A stretch of 64,000 bases of DNA from Achromobacter sp. AONIH1 (GCF_002902905.1 NZ_CP026124.1:2418001-2482000), one strand, 5' to 3'; shown: positions 30,694 through 39,977, counted from the stretch's first letter. Made by a program: numbers and translations. The notes: generated by a model from the sequence alone, not told the origin.

Positions 30694-31071
30694 ATGCTGA
30701 CCGAGATCGTCACGCGTGCCTTGTCCCAACTGACCGGCCGGCCCATGAGCGGCGAGCTGATCAAAGGACAGTTTCAATACGCCTATGCCAGCGACGACGG
30801 CCAATTCGTAGCCATACTCACCCATGACATGACGACCTACGTGGTCGACCTGAGCGCGCGCCGCTACTTCGCCGAATGCGGCGGCTCGCCCAGGGGATTC
30901 GCCGGCCATGTGCTGGAAATGGAGGGATCGGCCGCGCGCCGGCATCCCTGGCCCGCCGCCAACGACCTGTTCGACCTGGACATGGACGCGGACGAACTGG
31001 CCTGGCGCAATTGTCCGGGCCTGCGCTGCGCTGGCGCGGCGGGAGGATCAGTGGAGAGCCGCGCCGCCTGA
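30694..31071 (+). CDS. Hypothetical protein, 125 residues
   Basis: Starts at the ATG at 30694 with a strong GGAGG ribosome site; the open frame further upstream is unsupported. The sequence begins MLTEIVTRALSQLTGRPMSG and contains HDMTTYVVDLSARRYF and a DLFDLDMDADEL acidic segment. There is no signal peptide, membrane segment or motif I recognise. It is followed by a clear terminator, so it is a single-gene unit. The 251 bases upstream (30443-30693) hold no other supported gene. Confidence 0.65.
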   Translation: MLTEIVTRALSQLTGRPMSGELIKGQFQYAYASDDGQFVAILTHDMTTYVVDLSARRYFAECGGSPRGFAGHVLEMEGSAARRHPWPAANDLFDLDMDADELAWRNCPGLRCAGAAGGSVESRAA

Positions 31072-31102
31072 CAGAGTGGCCAGAAGCGGCAGCATCTGCT
31101 TG

Positions 31103-31130
31103 AACCGGCGTCTCGCGCCGGTTTTTTTTT
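31103..31130 (+). terminator. Rho-independent terminator
   Basis: AACCGGCG-TCT-CGCGCCGGTT hairpin followed by nine T; it ends the 125-residue gene. Confidence 0.92.
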
Positions 31131-31178
31131 CGCGCCGCGCTGGCGTCGCGATGCGTGGGCCATCGCTACAATCAGCGC

Positions 31179-31736
31179 ATGAACCCGTCCGCCGAATTCC
31201 CCGCGCCCGAGGGCGCCACGCTGGTCGACTGCACGCTCGAGCGCCATGCCGACCAGATCCTCGCCATTTTCAACGATGCCATCGCCACGTCCACCGCGCT
31301 GTACGACTACAAGCCTCGGCCGCGCGAGTCCATGGATACCTGGTTCCAGACCAAGCAGAAGGGCGGATTTCCGGTGATCGGCTTCGAGAACGCGGCGGGC
31401 GAGCTGATGGGCTTCGCCAGCTACGGCACGTTCCGCGCCTGGCCCGCGTACAAGTATTCGGTGGAGCACTCGGTCTATGTGGACGGCCGCCATCGCGGAC
31501 TGGGATTGGGCGAGGCGCTGATGCGCGCGCTGATCGCCCGCGCGCGCGAGCGCGACGTGCATGTGCTGGTCGGCGGCATCGACGCGGCCAACCAGGGGAG
31601 CATCCGCCTGCACGAAAAGCTGGGCTTCAAGCACGCGGGCACGCTGCGCGAGGCGGGCTTCAAGTTCGGCCGCTGGCTGGATCTGGCGTTCTATCAGTTG
31701 ACGCTGGATACGCCCGCGAACCCGGTCGACGGCTGA
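31179..31736 (+). CDS. GNAT acetyltransferase, phosphinothricin acetyltransferase (Pat/YncA) family
   Basis: 185 residues from the ATG at 31179. Family sequence: IFNDAIATSTALYDYKPR near the N-terminus, FASYGTFRAWPAYKYSVEHS, the acetyl-CoA loop RGLGLGEALM, and the C-terminal GGIDAANQGSIRLHEKLGF. Members acetylate phosphinothricin, methionine sulfoximine or related amino acids and give detoxification. The physiological substrate here is unproven. It stands alone between a terminator and the convergent VWA gene. Confidence 0.9.
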   Translation: MNPSAEFPAPEGATLVDCTLERHADQILAIFNDAIATSTALYDYKPRPRESMDTWFQTKQKGGFPVIGFENAAGELMGFASYGTFRAWPAYKYSVEHSVYVDGRHRGLGLGEALMRALIARARERDVHVLVGGIDAANQGSIRLHEKLGFKHAGTLREAGFKFGRWLDLAFYQLTLDTPANPVDG

Positions 31737-31771
31737 AGGGTTGACCCGCCCGGACGCGCGGCGCGGGCGGA

Positions 31772-32944
31772 CTACTTCGACAGGACGCGCATGGCCTGTT
31801 CCAGGCCGGCGACGGTCACGGGGTACATGCGGTCCTGCATGATGTCGCGCAGCAGCGCGATGGATTGGCGGTATTGCCAGGACGCGGTCGGCTCCGGATT
31901 GAGCCACACCGACTTGGGCCAGGCGTCCAGCAGCCGCCGCAGCCACAGCGCGCCGGGCTCGGCGTTGTAGTGCTCGACCGAGCCGCCCGGCTGCAGGATC
32001 TCGTATGGGCTCATGGTGGCGTCGCCGACGATGATGAGCCGCCAGTCCGGGTTGTACTTGCGCAGCACGTCCCAGGTGTCGAAGCGCTCGTTGTTGCGGC
32101 GCCGGTTGCTCTGCCACAGGCTTTCGTACGGGCAGTTGTGGAAGTAGTAGACGTCCAGGTTGCGGAACTCGCTGCGCGCGGCGGAAAACAGTTCCTCCAC
32201 GCGTGTGATGTGGTCGTCCATGCTGCCGCCCACGTCCAGCAGCATCAGCACCTTCACAGTGTTGTGGCGTTCCGGCACCATGCGCAGGTCCAGGTGGCCG
32301 GCGTTGCGCGCGGTGCTGGCGATGGTGTCGTCCAGGTCCAGCTCCAGCTCGGCGCCTTCGCGCGCGAAGCGCCGCAGCCGGCGCAGCGCCACCTTGAAGT
32401 TGCGGGTGCCGAGTTCGACCTGGTCGTCGTAGTCGCGGAACTGGCGCATGTCCCAGACTTTGACCGCGCTGCGGTTGCCGGCCGAGTCGCCGCCCACGCG
32501 GATGCCCTCGGGATGGTAGCCGCCATTGCCGAACGGCGAGGTGCCGCCCGTGCCGATCCACTTGTTGCCGCCGGCGTGGCGTTCCTTCTGTTCTTCGAGC
32601 CGCTGCTTGAACAGCTCCATCAGCTTGTCCCAGCCGTGTTTCTGGATGGCGGCCTTTTCCTCTGGCGTCAGGCTCTTTTCGAACTGTTTGATCAGCCAGT
32701 CCGCCGGCACTTCGCGGCCTTCGGGCAGCGCGGCCGCGATGCCCTTGTAGTACGCGCCGAAGGCCTTGTCGTAGCGGTCGTACAGCGATTCATCCTTCAC
32801 CAGCGTGGCGCGCGCCAGGAAGTAGAAATCGTCCAGCGTCGGCGGCATCAGGTCCTGGCGCAGCGCGTTCACCAGCGTCAGGTACTCGTTGACCGAGACC
32901 GGCAGCTTGTGCGCCCGCAGGTGGTAGAAGAAATCGATCAGCAT
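31772..32944 (-). CDS. VWA-domain protein, CoxE-like
   Basis: 390 residues. A helical N-terminal half (HLRAHKLPVSVNEYLTLV) is followed by a von Willebrand A domain with MIDAS motif DVGGSMDDH and a later threonine/aspartate segment (IIVGDATMSPYEI). There is no signal peptide, so it is cytoplasmic. CoxE-like proteins work with MoxR ATPases in maturation or metal insertion of enzyme complexes. The MoxR gene lies 19 bases upstream on the same strand, so the two form an operon. The client complex is not evident; the two cytochrome c genes are divergent neighbours. Confidence 0.9.
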   Translation of the reverse strand: MLIDFFYHLRAHKLPVSVNEYLTLVNALRQDLMPPTLDDFYFLARATLVKDESLYDRYDKAFGAYYKGIAAALPEGREVPADWLIKQFEKSLTPEEKAAIQKHGWDKLMELFKQRLEEQKERHAGGNKWIGTGGTSPFGNGGYHPEGIRVGGDSAGNRSAVKVWDMRQFRDYDDQVELGTRNFKVALRRLRRFAREGAELELDLDDTIASTARNAGHLDLRMVPERHNTVKVLMLLDVGGSMDDHITRVEELFSAARSEFRNLDVYYFHNCPYESLWQSNRRRNNERFDTWDVLRKYNPDWRLIIVGDATMSPYEILQPGGSVEHYNAEPGALWLRRLLDAWPKSVWLNPEPTASWQYRQSIALLRDIMQDRMYPVTVAGLEQAMRVLSK

Positions 32945-32963
32945 GGCAGGGCCGGCGCAAGGC

Positions 32964-33833
32964 TTAGCGGCGTTGTCCGCGGGTCATGGCGGCCAGGCGG
33001 TCGAGCAGGTGCATGTCCTGCTCGTTCTTGAGCAGCGCGCCGGCCATCAGCGGTACGGCCGCGGCGGCGTGCGCGTCGATCTCGGCGGCGGTGGCGTCTT
33101 CGGCCAGCAGCAGGCGCAGCCAGTCCAGCAGCTCGGACGTCGACGGCTTTTTCTTCAGGCCCGGCGCCTCGCGCAGCGCGAAGAAATTGTCCAGCGCGGC
33201 GCGCAGCACGTCCTGCTTCAGTTCGGGGAAATGCACGGCCACGATCTCGCGCATGGTCTCGCGGTCGGGGAAGCGGATGTAATGGAAGAAGCAGCGGCGC
33301 AGGAACGCGTCAGGCAGGTCCTTCTCGTTGTTCGACGTGATGATCACCAGCGGGCGGTGGCGCGCGGCGATGGTCTGGCGCGTTTCGTACACATGGAATT
33401 CCATGCGGTCCAGCTCGCGCAGCAGGTCGTTGGGGAATTCGATGTCGGCCTTGTCGATCTCGTCGATCAGCACCACCACGGGCTCCGGCGCTTCGAAGGC
33501 CTGCCACAGCGTGCCCTGCACGATGTAGTTGCGGATGTCGCGGACCTTCTCGTCGCCGAGCTGCGAGTCGCGCAGGCGCGACACCGCGTCGTACTCATAC
33601 AGGCCCTGGTGCGCCTTGGTGGTGGACTTCACGTGCCATTGCAGCAGCGGCCGGCCCAGCGCGCGGGCCACTTCCTCGGCCAGCATGGTCTTGCCGGTGC
33701 CGGGCTCGCCCTTGATCAGCAGCGGGCGCTGCAGGGTCAGCGCGGCGTTGACCGCCAGCTTGAGATCGTCGGTGGCGACGTAGGTATCGGTGCCCTCGAA
33801 GCGCGCGGGCGTTGCGGATTGAGCTGCGGACAT
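32964..33833 (-). CDS. MoxR-family AAA+ ATPase
   Basis: About 289 residues from the ATG at 33833; an in-frame ATG at 33887 would add 18 residues without family similarity. Walker A is GEPGTGKT, Walker B VVLIDEIDKAD, sensor 1 IITSNNEKDLPDAFLRRC, then the C-terminal lid domain. MoxR ATPases remodel target proteins together with VWA partners, here the CoxE-like protein encoded just downstream. It is divergent from the cytochrome c genes. The initiation site is uncertain because neither candidate has a strong ribosome site. Confidence 0.92.
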   Translation of the reverse strand: MSAAQSATPARFEGTDTYVATDDLKLAVNAALTLQRPLLIKGEPGTGKTMLAEEVARALGRPLLQWHVKSTTKAHQGLYEYDAVSRLRDSQLGDEKVRDIRNYIVQGTLWQAFEAPEPVVVLIDEIDKADIEFPNDLLRELDRMEFHVYETRQTIAARHRPLVIITSNNEKDLPDAFLRRCFFHYIRFPDRETMREIVAVHFPELKQDVLRAALDNFFALREAPGLKKKPSTSELLDWLRLLLAEDATAAEIDAHAAAAVPLMAGALLKNEQDMHLLDRLAAMTRGQRR

Positions 33834-33983
33834 GGGGTTTTGCCGGATGGGATTGACGGGGATCAATACGCTTTCAAAGGTATTCATTCATGGCAATTAT
33901 CGTACAATCGGGCAGTTTTGCAGCCGGGTTCGCCCCGCGAAGTGTTTGCCCTGTCCCTAGCCATATCAAGAAGAGTCATTCCA

Positions 33984-34337
33984 ATGAAGTTGCGAACCTC
34001 TCTGAAGTGCACGGTTTCCGTGTTGGCCGCGATGGCATCCTGTGCGATCGCCGGTCAGGCAGTCGCTGCCGACGCAGCCCCGGTCGGCAATATCCAGAAC
34101 GCCCGCGATAAAGTCTCCATGTGCATCGGTTGCCATGGCATTGAAGGCTACAAGGCGACGTTCCCCGAGCTGTACCACGTACCCAAGATTGCTGGCCAGA
34201 ACGCCAAGTACATCGAAACGGCCCTCAACGAGTACAAGAAAGGCGCGCGCAGCCATCCCACGATGGACGCCGTCGCCGGCAGCCTGTCCGACCAGGACAT
34301 CGCCGACCTCGCCGCTTACTACTCGAATCTCAAATAA
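33984..34337 (+). CDS. Small periplasmic c-type cytochrome
   Basis: 117 residues from the ATG at 33984. A signal peptide (LKCTVSVLAAMASCAIAGQA) directs export. One haem-binding motif CIGCH follows, with a probable axial Met in HPTMDAVAGSLSDQDIADLAAYY, the usual class I cytochrome c end. It forms an operon with the second cytochrome 14 bases downstream. Likely a soluble electron carrier or a subunit of a cytochrome chain; the partner enzyme is not in the window. Confidence 0.93.
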   Translation: MKLRTSLKCTVSVLAAMASCAIAGQAVAADAAPVGNIQNARDKVSMCIGCHGIEGYKATFPELYHVPKIAGQNAKYIETALNEYKKGARSHPTMDAVAGSLSDQDIADLAAYYSNLK

Positions 34338-34351
34338 GAGGGGGCCACACC

Positions 34352-34714
34352 ATGAATCGCACCATGCTTGCCCTCGCGGGCGCAACCCTGGCCATGGCGG
34401 GCGCCGCCGCCCAGGCGCAAGACCTTGCGGCCGGCAAGGCCGTGTTCGACAAGTTCAACTGCGCGTCCTGCCACGGCGCCGACGCCAAGAGCGCGGTGGA
34501 TCCGGCCTATCCGACGCTGGCTGGCCAGCACGCCGACTACCTGGTCCATGCGCTGAAGGCCTACAAGCGCGGCGCCTCGGGCAGCGCGGCCACGGCCAAC
34601 GTGCGCAAGAATCCCATCATGGGCGCGTTCGCCGCCCAGCTTTCCGACCAGGACATCAACAACGTCGCCGCCTGGCTCTCGTCCCAGCCCAGCGATCTGG
34701 GCGTGCGGAAGTAG
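34352..34714 (+). CDS. Small periplasmic c-type cytochrome
   Basis: 120 residues with a signal peptide (MLALAGATLAMAGAAAQAQ) and one haem motif CASCH. The probable axial Met is in NPIMGAFAAQLSDQDINNVAAWL. It is clearly homologous to the upstream cytochrome (shared LAGQ.A.Y..AL.AYK.GA pattern), so the pair arose by duplication. A copy of the dispersed 72-base repeat begins 3 bases after its stop codon. Confidence 0.93.
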   Translation: MNRTMLALAGATLAMAGAAAQAQDLAAGKAVFDKFNCASCHGADAKSAVDPAYPTLAGQHADYLVHALKAYKRGASGSAATANVRKNPIMGAFAAQLSDQDINNVAAWLSSQPSDLGVRK

Positions 34715-34716
34715 GT

Positions 34717-34787
34717 CCACCCCCGAAGCGCTGCGCGCTTCCCCCTCTAGGGGGCATGCCTACGGACCGGCGGAGCCGGATCCGTGG
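34717..34787 (-). repeat. Dispersed repeat, copy 1
   Basis: Inverted relative to the other copies. Reading on the minus strand it has GGATCCGGCTCCGCCGGTCC, a CCCCCT/AGGGGG hairpin and GCGCAGCGCTTCGGGGGTGG. It starts directly after the second cytochrome gene. The rest of the gap to 34962 holds no gene I can support. Confidence 0.8.
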
Positions 34788-34962
34788 CATCGCGCTCTTG
34801 GGGCGTCTGCGTTTTGCGGGGGCGCTGTGCTGTGGCTACACGATTGGTCTTGCGTTGCCTTGAGAGGGCGGCCTTGCCATGTTGGGGCATCGGACCCCGT
34901 TCGTGGGGTGTGAGCAGGCGTCGGATTGCAACGCCCGTTGCGTTGGCTGTTTGCGCCGGGCT

Positions 34963-35388
34963 TCAGCGTTCGGCGCGCTGGCGGATCAGTTCCACGTAGC
35001 TGTCGCTGTCCAGCGGCTTGCCCAGCCGTTGCGCTTCCCAGACCACCTGGCCCAGGCATTCCATGATTTCGTGGGCGGCGTGGTGGGCGTCGCTGCGCGA
35101 GACCAGCTTCTGATAGGCGCGGCGGATGCCGGGCGGGTGGTCGATGGACAGCTGCTCGGCGATGGCCAGGTGCATCGACAGGTGCAGGAACGGGTTGGTG
35201 CGCCCCTTTTCCACCGCGTATTCGGCCGTCATGGCTTCCGGGCTTTCCAGGTCGCCATGGTATTCGGGGTGTTCGATGATCCAGTCCAGGGCCATGATCT
35301 CGAGCGGCGTCAGCACCTCGGACGCGCGGTGCTTGCGCCAGGTTTCGATGAAGAATTCGCGGACTTGGTCGCGTGATGGGTTGAACAT
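34963..35388 (-). CDS. DUF1841 family protein
   Basis: 141 residues from the ATG at 35388, where the family sequence begins (MFNPSRDQVREFFIETWRKH). Features: PLEIMALDWIIEHPEYH and NPFLHLSMHLAIAEQLSID..PGIR, characteristic of DUF1841, a conserved cytoplasmic family of betaproteobacteria with no assigned function. The clustered His and Glu residues could bind metal, but that is speculation. It is divergent from icd, with a 200-base promoter region between. Confidence 0.88.
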   Translation of the reverse strand: MFNPSRDQVREFFIETWRKHRASEVLTPLEIMALDWIIEHPEYHGDLESPEAMTAEYAVEKGRTNPFLHLSMHLAIAEQLSIDHPPGIRRAYQKLVSRSDAHHAAHEIMECLGQVVWEAQRLGKPLDSDSYVELIRQRAER

Positions 35389-35588
35389 CTGCAAAAGTGA
35401 ATTGGCGATAGATGTCCACATTTTAGCGCTCGCGGCCGGGCGGGCCCCGCCGGGCGGGCCATTGCGATATAGAATGGGTTGCCATCCGCTTGCCTCGTGC
35501 GTCCAGCGGGCCGCCGCGCCCGGCCGGGAAGCACGACGGGCGTCGCGGCGCGCGCGCAGAATAATCACCCGGAGCAAATGGAGCATTC

Positions 35589-36845
35589 ATGTCCTATCAA
35601 CATATCAAGGTTCCCGCCGGCGGCCAGAAGATCACGGTCAATGCCGATTTCTCGCTGAATGTGCCTGAGCAGCCCATCGTGCCTTTCATCGAAGGCGATG
35701 GCACTGGCGCCGACATCACGCCGGTGATGATCAAGGTCGTCGACGCCGCCGTGCAGAAGGCCTACGGCGGCAAGCGCAAGATCCACTGGATGGAAGTCTA
35801 TGCGGGCGAAAAGGCCACCAAGGTCTATGGTCCCGACGTCTGGCTGCCCGAGGAAACGCTGGACGTGGTCAAGGACTACGTGGTCTCCATCAAGGGGCCG
35901 CTGACCACGCCGGTGGGCGGCGGCATCCGTTCGCTCAACGTGGCCCTGCGCCAGCAGCTGGACCTGTATGTGTGCCTGCGCCCGGTGCGCTACTTCAAGG
36001 GCGTGCCCTCGCCGGTGCGCGAACCCGAAAAGACCGACATGGTGATCTTCCGCGAAAACTCGGAAGACATCTATGCCGGCATCGAATACATGGCCGAGAG
36101 CGAGCAGGCCAAGGAACTGATCCAGTTCCTGCAGACCAAGCTCGGCGTGAAGAAGATCCGCTTCCCGGCCACCTCGTCCATCGGCATCAAGCCGGTGTCG
36201 CGCGAAGGCACCGAGCGGCTGGTGCGCAAGGCCCTGCAGTACGCCATCGACAATGACCGCGCCTCGGTCACGCTGGTGCACAAGGGCAACATCATGAAGT
36301 TCACCGAAGGCGGCTTCCGCGATTGGGGCTACGCCCTGGCGCAGAAGGAATTCGGCGCGCAGCTGATCGACGGCGGCCCGTGGTGCAAGTTCAAGAACCC
36401 GAAGACGGGCCGCGAGATCATCGTCAAGGACTCGATCGCCGACGCCTTCCTGCAGCAGATCCTGCTGCGCCCGGCCGAGTACGACGTGATCGCCACGCTC
36501 AACCTCAACGGCGACTACGTCTCCGACGCGCTGGCGGCGCAGGTGGGCGGCATCGGCATCGCGCCGGGCGCCAACCTGTCCGACTCGGTCGCCATGTTCG
36601 AGGCCACGCACGGCACCGCGCCCAAGTACGCGGGCAAGGACTACGTGAACCCGGGTTCGGAAATCCTGTCGGCCGAGATGATGCTGCGTCACATGGGCTG
36701 GACCGAAGCCGCCGACCTGATCATCGCCAGCATGGAGAAATCCATCCTGTCCAAGAAGGTCACCTACGACTTCGCCCGCCTGCTGGAGGGCGCGACCCAG
36801 GTGTCTTGCTCGGGCTTCGGGCAGGTGATGATCGACAATATGTAG
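35589..36845 (+). CDS. icd: NADP-dependent isocitrate dehydrogenase
   Basis: TCA-cycle enzyme converting isocitrate to 2-oxoglutarate with NADPH production. 418 residues, close to the E. coli dimeric enzyme. The substrate serine lies in [12 protein letters not shown], catalytic Tyr/Lys in [12 protein letters not shown] and VHKGNIMK, and NADP specificity is shown by HGTAPKYAG (Lys-Tyr after HGTAP, the E. coli NADP signature). The ATG at 35589 is preceded by a GGAG ribosome site. Confidence 0.97.
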   Translation: MSYQHIKVPAGGQKITVNADFSLNVPEQPIVPFIEGDGTGADITPVMIKVVDAAVQKAYGGKRKIHWMEVYAGEKATKVYGPDVWLPEETLDVVKDYVVSIKGPLTTPVGGGIRSLNVALRQQLDLYVCLRPVRYFKGVPSPVREPEKTDMVIFRENSEDIYAGIEYMAESEQAKELIQFLQTKLGVKKIRFPATSSIGIKPVSREGTERLVRKALQYAIDNDRASVTLVHKGNIMKFTEGGFRDWGYALAQKEFGAQLIDGGPWCKFKNPKTGREIIVKDSIADAFLQQILLRPAEYDVIATLNLNGDYVSDALAAQVGGIGIAPGANLSDSVAMFEATHGTAPKYAGKDYVNPGSEILSAEMMLRHMGWTEAADLIIASMEKSILSKKVTYDFARLLEGATQVSCSGFGQVMIDNM

Positions 36846-37197
36846 GATGGGCCAACGATTGCTGGACAGCGAAACGCCGCGGACGACGTCTTGCTGCTTT
36901 CGTTGTCCGGCGGTCACGTGCCCGGGGGCCGATACGATTGTGCTGCGGTTGACTGTCAACGGGCGAGCCGGACGTGCGTGTTTCTTGGGATCACGTTCGT
37001 GTTTGCCTGGAGGCCGCGAGGTTTTCCTGGCCCCGCGTTTGGCTGATGCGCAAGGGGGGCAAATCCGCTAAAGTGGAATCCAGACGGCGCTTGGCCACGA
37101 GGCGTTCGAGCTTTTCAGACTCATTTTCCGGGGCGCGATTTGCCAGCCGATGCTCCATCGGCGCCTGGGAGTGATACTGTTGGCGCGTACCCTCACG

Positions 37198-37236
37198 TAA
37201 AAACCCGCAAGGTCGAGCTGGCCTGCGGGTTTTTTG
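37198..37236 (+). terminator. Rho-independent terminator of unknown transcript
   Basis: AAAACCCGCA and TGCGGGTTTT pair around an internal loop and run into TTTTTT (plus strand). A-tracts on the left allow weak action on the minus strand too. No gene lies immediately upstream. Confidence 0.85.
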
Positions 37237-37290
37237 TTAATGCTTGGGCTGAAAATTGTTATTAATGCGATGAAAATGAAGTTAATCGTA

Positions 37291-37319
37291 TTCAATTGTT
37301 AAAACTTGGGGAATATAAT
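37291..37319 (+). promoter_or_regulatory. Candidate sigma-70 promoter of the glycosyltransferase gene
   Basis: A perfect -10 TATAAT (37314-37319) has a weak -35 TTCAAT (37291-37296) at 17-base spacing, within an AT-rich block, about 70 bases ahead of the start codon at 37388. Confidence 0.45.
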
Positions 37320-37387
37320 GCCCGCCTCACCGGAACTAAGCACTATCGTGCTGTTGTTTTCCGCGCATTCCGCCGACCTCTGAAACG

Positions 37388-38368
37388 ATGGCACAACCCG
37401 CGCCGAACATGCCGCCTTATGACGTATCATCCTGCCTGCGCAGTTTGCGCGAGGCGGAGCGCGTCGCGTTGCTGATGGCGCCGCGGCTGGGTGATACCTT
37501 GCTGATGATGGCCATGGCCAGCAACCTGGCCAAGCATGGCCGGGCCGTGACGGTGTTTGGCGACTATGCCTATGCCTTACGCAGCTGGTTTCCCGGCGTG
37601 GACATCCGTCCTTCGTTGTCGGAGTCAGATGCGGCTGGTGCGCTCGCCGGTTTTGACTGCGCCGCCCAGATGCATGTGGGTTGGCCCTATGCCTTGCACG
37701 ATCATGCGCGCTCGTACTTCTACTACGATGCCCATGTCGTGATCACCGGGAAGGGCTTTGTAAAGGTCAATCAGATCAGCGATTTTTGTCGCGACCAGCT
37801 TGGTTTGGCGCTTTCGACGACGGACATCGGCCTGTGTCCTCCCGTCGGCGGGCGACATCGGCTGCACCGGCGACGGGTCGCCGTCCATCCTTCGTCGAGC
37901 GGCATAGAGCGCTGCTGGGCGCCCAGGCATTTCGTGGAATTGGGCCTGCGCTTGAAGCGCGACGGCTATGAGCCGTTCTATATCCTGGCGCCGCATGAGC
38001 GGGATCGATGGGCGTGCCTAGCGGAAGCCGGCCTGCAGATCCAGCAAGCACCGTCGCTGGCCGATGTCGCTGCCTTCATCCATGAATGCGGCTGGTTCAT
38101 CGGCAATGAATCGGGCGTCGGTCATCTGGCGTCCAGCGTGGGCGTTCCGACTCTGACGCTCACGGGGCGGCCCACCCGAACCAGGGCATGGCGACCGGGC
38201 TGGTCCTTGTCGCATATCGTCTATCCCGCATATATTCCTGGCGGCAGATGGCGCGATCGTTTCTGGCGTGACTGGTTGTGGCCGGGCAGCGTCATGGCTG
38301 CCTTTGGACGCCTTGCCCGGGAGTATGAGGGGTCCGCGGCGTCCTCGAAAAGATTCCATCTCGAATAA
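37388..38368 (+). CDS. Glycosyltransferase family 9 (heptosyltransferase-like)
   Basis: 326 residues. GT9 enzymes transfer heptose or related sugars from nucleotide sugars to lipopolysaccharide core. N-terminal VALLMAPRLGDTLLMMAMASNL matches the GT9 acceptor domain. The nucleotide-sugar domain has VHPSSSGIERCWAPRHFVELG and FIGNESGVGHLASSVGVPTLTL, the conserved donor-binding site. There is no transmembrane segment; it acts at the inner face of the inner membrane. Its partner is probably the O-antigen-ligase-like gene 88 bases downstream. It is remote from any complete LPS locus in this window. Confidence 0.88.
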   Translation: MAQPAPNMPPYDVSSCLRSLREAERVALLMAPRLGDTLLMMAMASNLAKHGRAVTVFGDYAYALRSWFPGVDIRPSLSESDAAGALAGFDCAAQMHVGWPYALHDHARSYFYYDAHVVITGKGFVKVNQISDFCRDQLGLALSTTDIGLCPPVGGRHRLHRRRVAVHPSSSGIERCWAPRHFVELGLRLKRDGYEPFYILAPHERDRWACLAEAGLQIQQAPSLADVAAFIHECGWFIGNESGVGHLASSVGVPTLTLTGRPTRTRAWRPGWSLSHIVYPAYIPGGRWRDRFWRDWLWPGSVMAAFGRLAREYEGSAASSKRFHLE

Positions 38369-38456
38369 GCCCGGTCTGCGTGCCTGAAGCGCGGCGTGGC
38401 CCGCTTAGCGACGGCGTCGCACACCTACTTCTTTCCCATTTGCAGCCCACCTCCTG

Positions 38457-39746
38457 GTGGACAAGTCCATCGATATGTCTATGATCAGTTCCCGTTGTGT
38501 TGCCTTGCTGGTCATGCTTGTACCGGCGATGGCCCTGACCAGCGCCGTTGGCGGTCCCGCAGTCATTTATCTGACCGCGTTGATCTCACTGGCCGTTCTG
38601 GCGTCGAATGCCTTCACCCGTCGGCAACTGTTCGATTTCAGGGAGTTGATGCCGATGGCGGTGGCGCTGTTCGCGCCTTTCACTGCGATGTTGATCAGCA
38701 GTATATGGCTGGGTGTATGGAGCGCATCCGAGATCGAAAAACTGCTCAGGTTCGCGCTGGCTGTACCCGTGTGCTGGATGTTGTTGCGGGCGCCGCGCCA
38801 CTGGCTGCAGCATGTGCAATGGAGTGTGCTGTTTGGCGCGTATGCCGGCTCGATCATGCTTTTCGTCATCCTGCTGCACCCGGGCCTGGGACGGGGATTT
38901 GTATCGGACTACGGCGGGCGCTACAACGCCGTTGCCTTCGCCGACCTGACCCTGTTGTTCGGCGTGATGTCGATCGTGACCCTGCCCTGGACGTTGACGC
39001 GCTGGGCCAGGTTTGAGGCGGCGTTGAAGATCTTCGCCCTGCCGCTGACGCTGGCTGCCGTCTGGGTGTCCCAGACCCGCAGCAGCTGGGGCTTGCTGCC
39101 GGTGTGCGGTGTGGTGTTTCTACTGGCCAAACGTGGCTGGACGGTACGCAAGAAGGCGATTTTCGTGGCCTGCATTGCCGCGGTCCTGGCCCTGGGAGCG
39201 GTGGCGGCATGGCATGCCAAGGGCACGCGCTGGACTGAAGCGGCATCGGACGTGAGCCTCTTCACCGAGAACAAGGAACGCGATACCTCCGTCGGCATAC
39301 GCATGCAGCTCTGGCACGCGTCCTGGCTGATGTTCAAGCAAAGCCCGCTGGTCGGCGTGGGCGTGCCCAACTTCCGGCCCGAGCTGGTCAAGATGGCGGA
39401 GCAGGGGACTGTGACCAAGCTGGTCTCCACGGACTTTGGCGAGCCGCATAATGATTATCTGGGCGCGTTGGCGGGCTACGGCCTGCTCGGCATCCTGAGC
39501 ATCTTCGCCCTCTATTTTGTCCCCGCGGCGGTGTTCATGCGCCGCATGCGCAGCGATGACGTGGTGGTGCGGGTAGGCGCCCAGCTCGGCCTGCTGTTTT
39601 GCCTGGGCTACAGCGTCTTCAGCCTGTCCGAAATGATGTTCCGCAACATGCGCAGCGTGCCGATCTACGCGGTGACGGTCGTGCTGCTGTACGCGCTGAC
39701 CACGGTTCGCAGGAACCGCTCCCAGGCCTCGTCCGCCAGCGCCTGA
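38457..39746 (+). CDS. O-antigen ligase / polymerase-like membrane protein (Wzy_C)
   Basis: 429 residues with about 10-12 membrane segments. The large periplasmic loop contains the Wzy_C signature (RMQLWHASWLMFKQSPLVGVGVPNF, here in part, and EPHNDYLGALAGYGLLG), including the conserved His of the ligase family. Such proteins join O-antigen or sugars to lipid A-core (WaaL) or polymerise O-units. The GTG at 38457 gives the longest frame; ATGs at 38475 and 38481 are plausible alternatives. It is followed by a strong terminator and pairs with the GT9 gene. Confidence 0.87.
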   Translation: MDKSIDMSMISSRCVALLVMLVPAMALTSAVGGPAVIYLTALISLAVLASNAFTRRQLFDFRELMPMAVALFAPFTAMLISSIWLGVWSASEIEKLLRFALAVPVCWMLLRAPRHWLQHVQWSVLFGAYAGSIMLFVILLHPGLGRGFVSDYGGRYNAVAFADLTLLFGVMSIVTLPWTLTRWARFEAALKIFALPLTLAAVWVSQTRSSWGLLPVCGVVFLLAKRGWTVRKKAIFVACIAAVLALGAVAAWHAKGTRWTEAASDVSLFTENKERDTSVGIRMQLWHASWLMFKQSPLVGVGVPNFRPELVKMAEQGTVTKLVSTDFGEPHNDYLGALAGYGLLGILSIFALYFVPAAVFMRRMRSDDVVVRVGAQLGLLFCLGYSVFSLSEMMFRNMRSVPIYAVTVVLLYALTTVRRNRSQASSASA

Positions 39747-39778
39747 AATCCGTGGCGCTTTTCGCGCTGCTCCGGTCA

Positions 39779-39812
39779 AAAAACGCAAGGTCTGATCCTT
39801 GCGTTTTTTTTC
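39779..39812 (+). terminator. Rho-independent terminator after the ligase gene
   Basis: AAAACGCAAGG-TCTGAT-CCTTGCGTTTT forms an 11-base perfect stem with flanking A and T tracts, so it can work in both directions. Confidence 0.92.
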
Positions 39813-39977
39813 GTCCGCGACCAAAACCCAGGTGGCATTGACCTGCGTCAATCGCCCGGTCTCTTCCTGGTGAAAACCCTGGCTCATCCCCGTATTCTGA
39901 TGAAACGCAACATATAAACCGTCACATTCTGCCGCTATTGCTTGCATGCGCAGGGTGGGCATAGAAAGAGAGGTTCT

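Larger units (their letters stand above)
36846..37387. other. Long intergenic region with orphan terminator and AT-rich block
   Basis: 542 bases without a supported gene. The left part contains an imperfect GC stem (about 36883-36921) that may end icd. A strong terminator at 37198-37236 lies 350 bases past icd, so it may end an unannotated small RNA. From 37237 to 37320 the sequence turns clearly AT-rich, unlike the rest of the window, and leads to a promoter-like TATAAT upstream of the glycosyltransferase. Confidence 0.5.

Noticed and set aside
39915..39945. Possible sigma-28 promoter (TAAACCGT...GCCGCTAT) ahead of the chemoreceptor
   Set aside because: The spacing is about three bases shorter than the consensus, so the match is not convincing.
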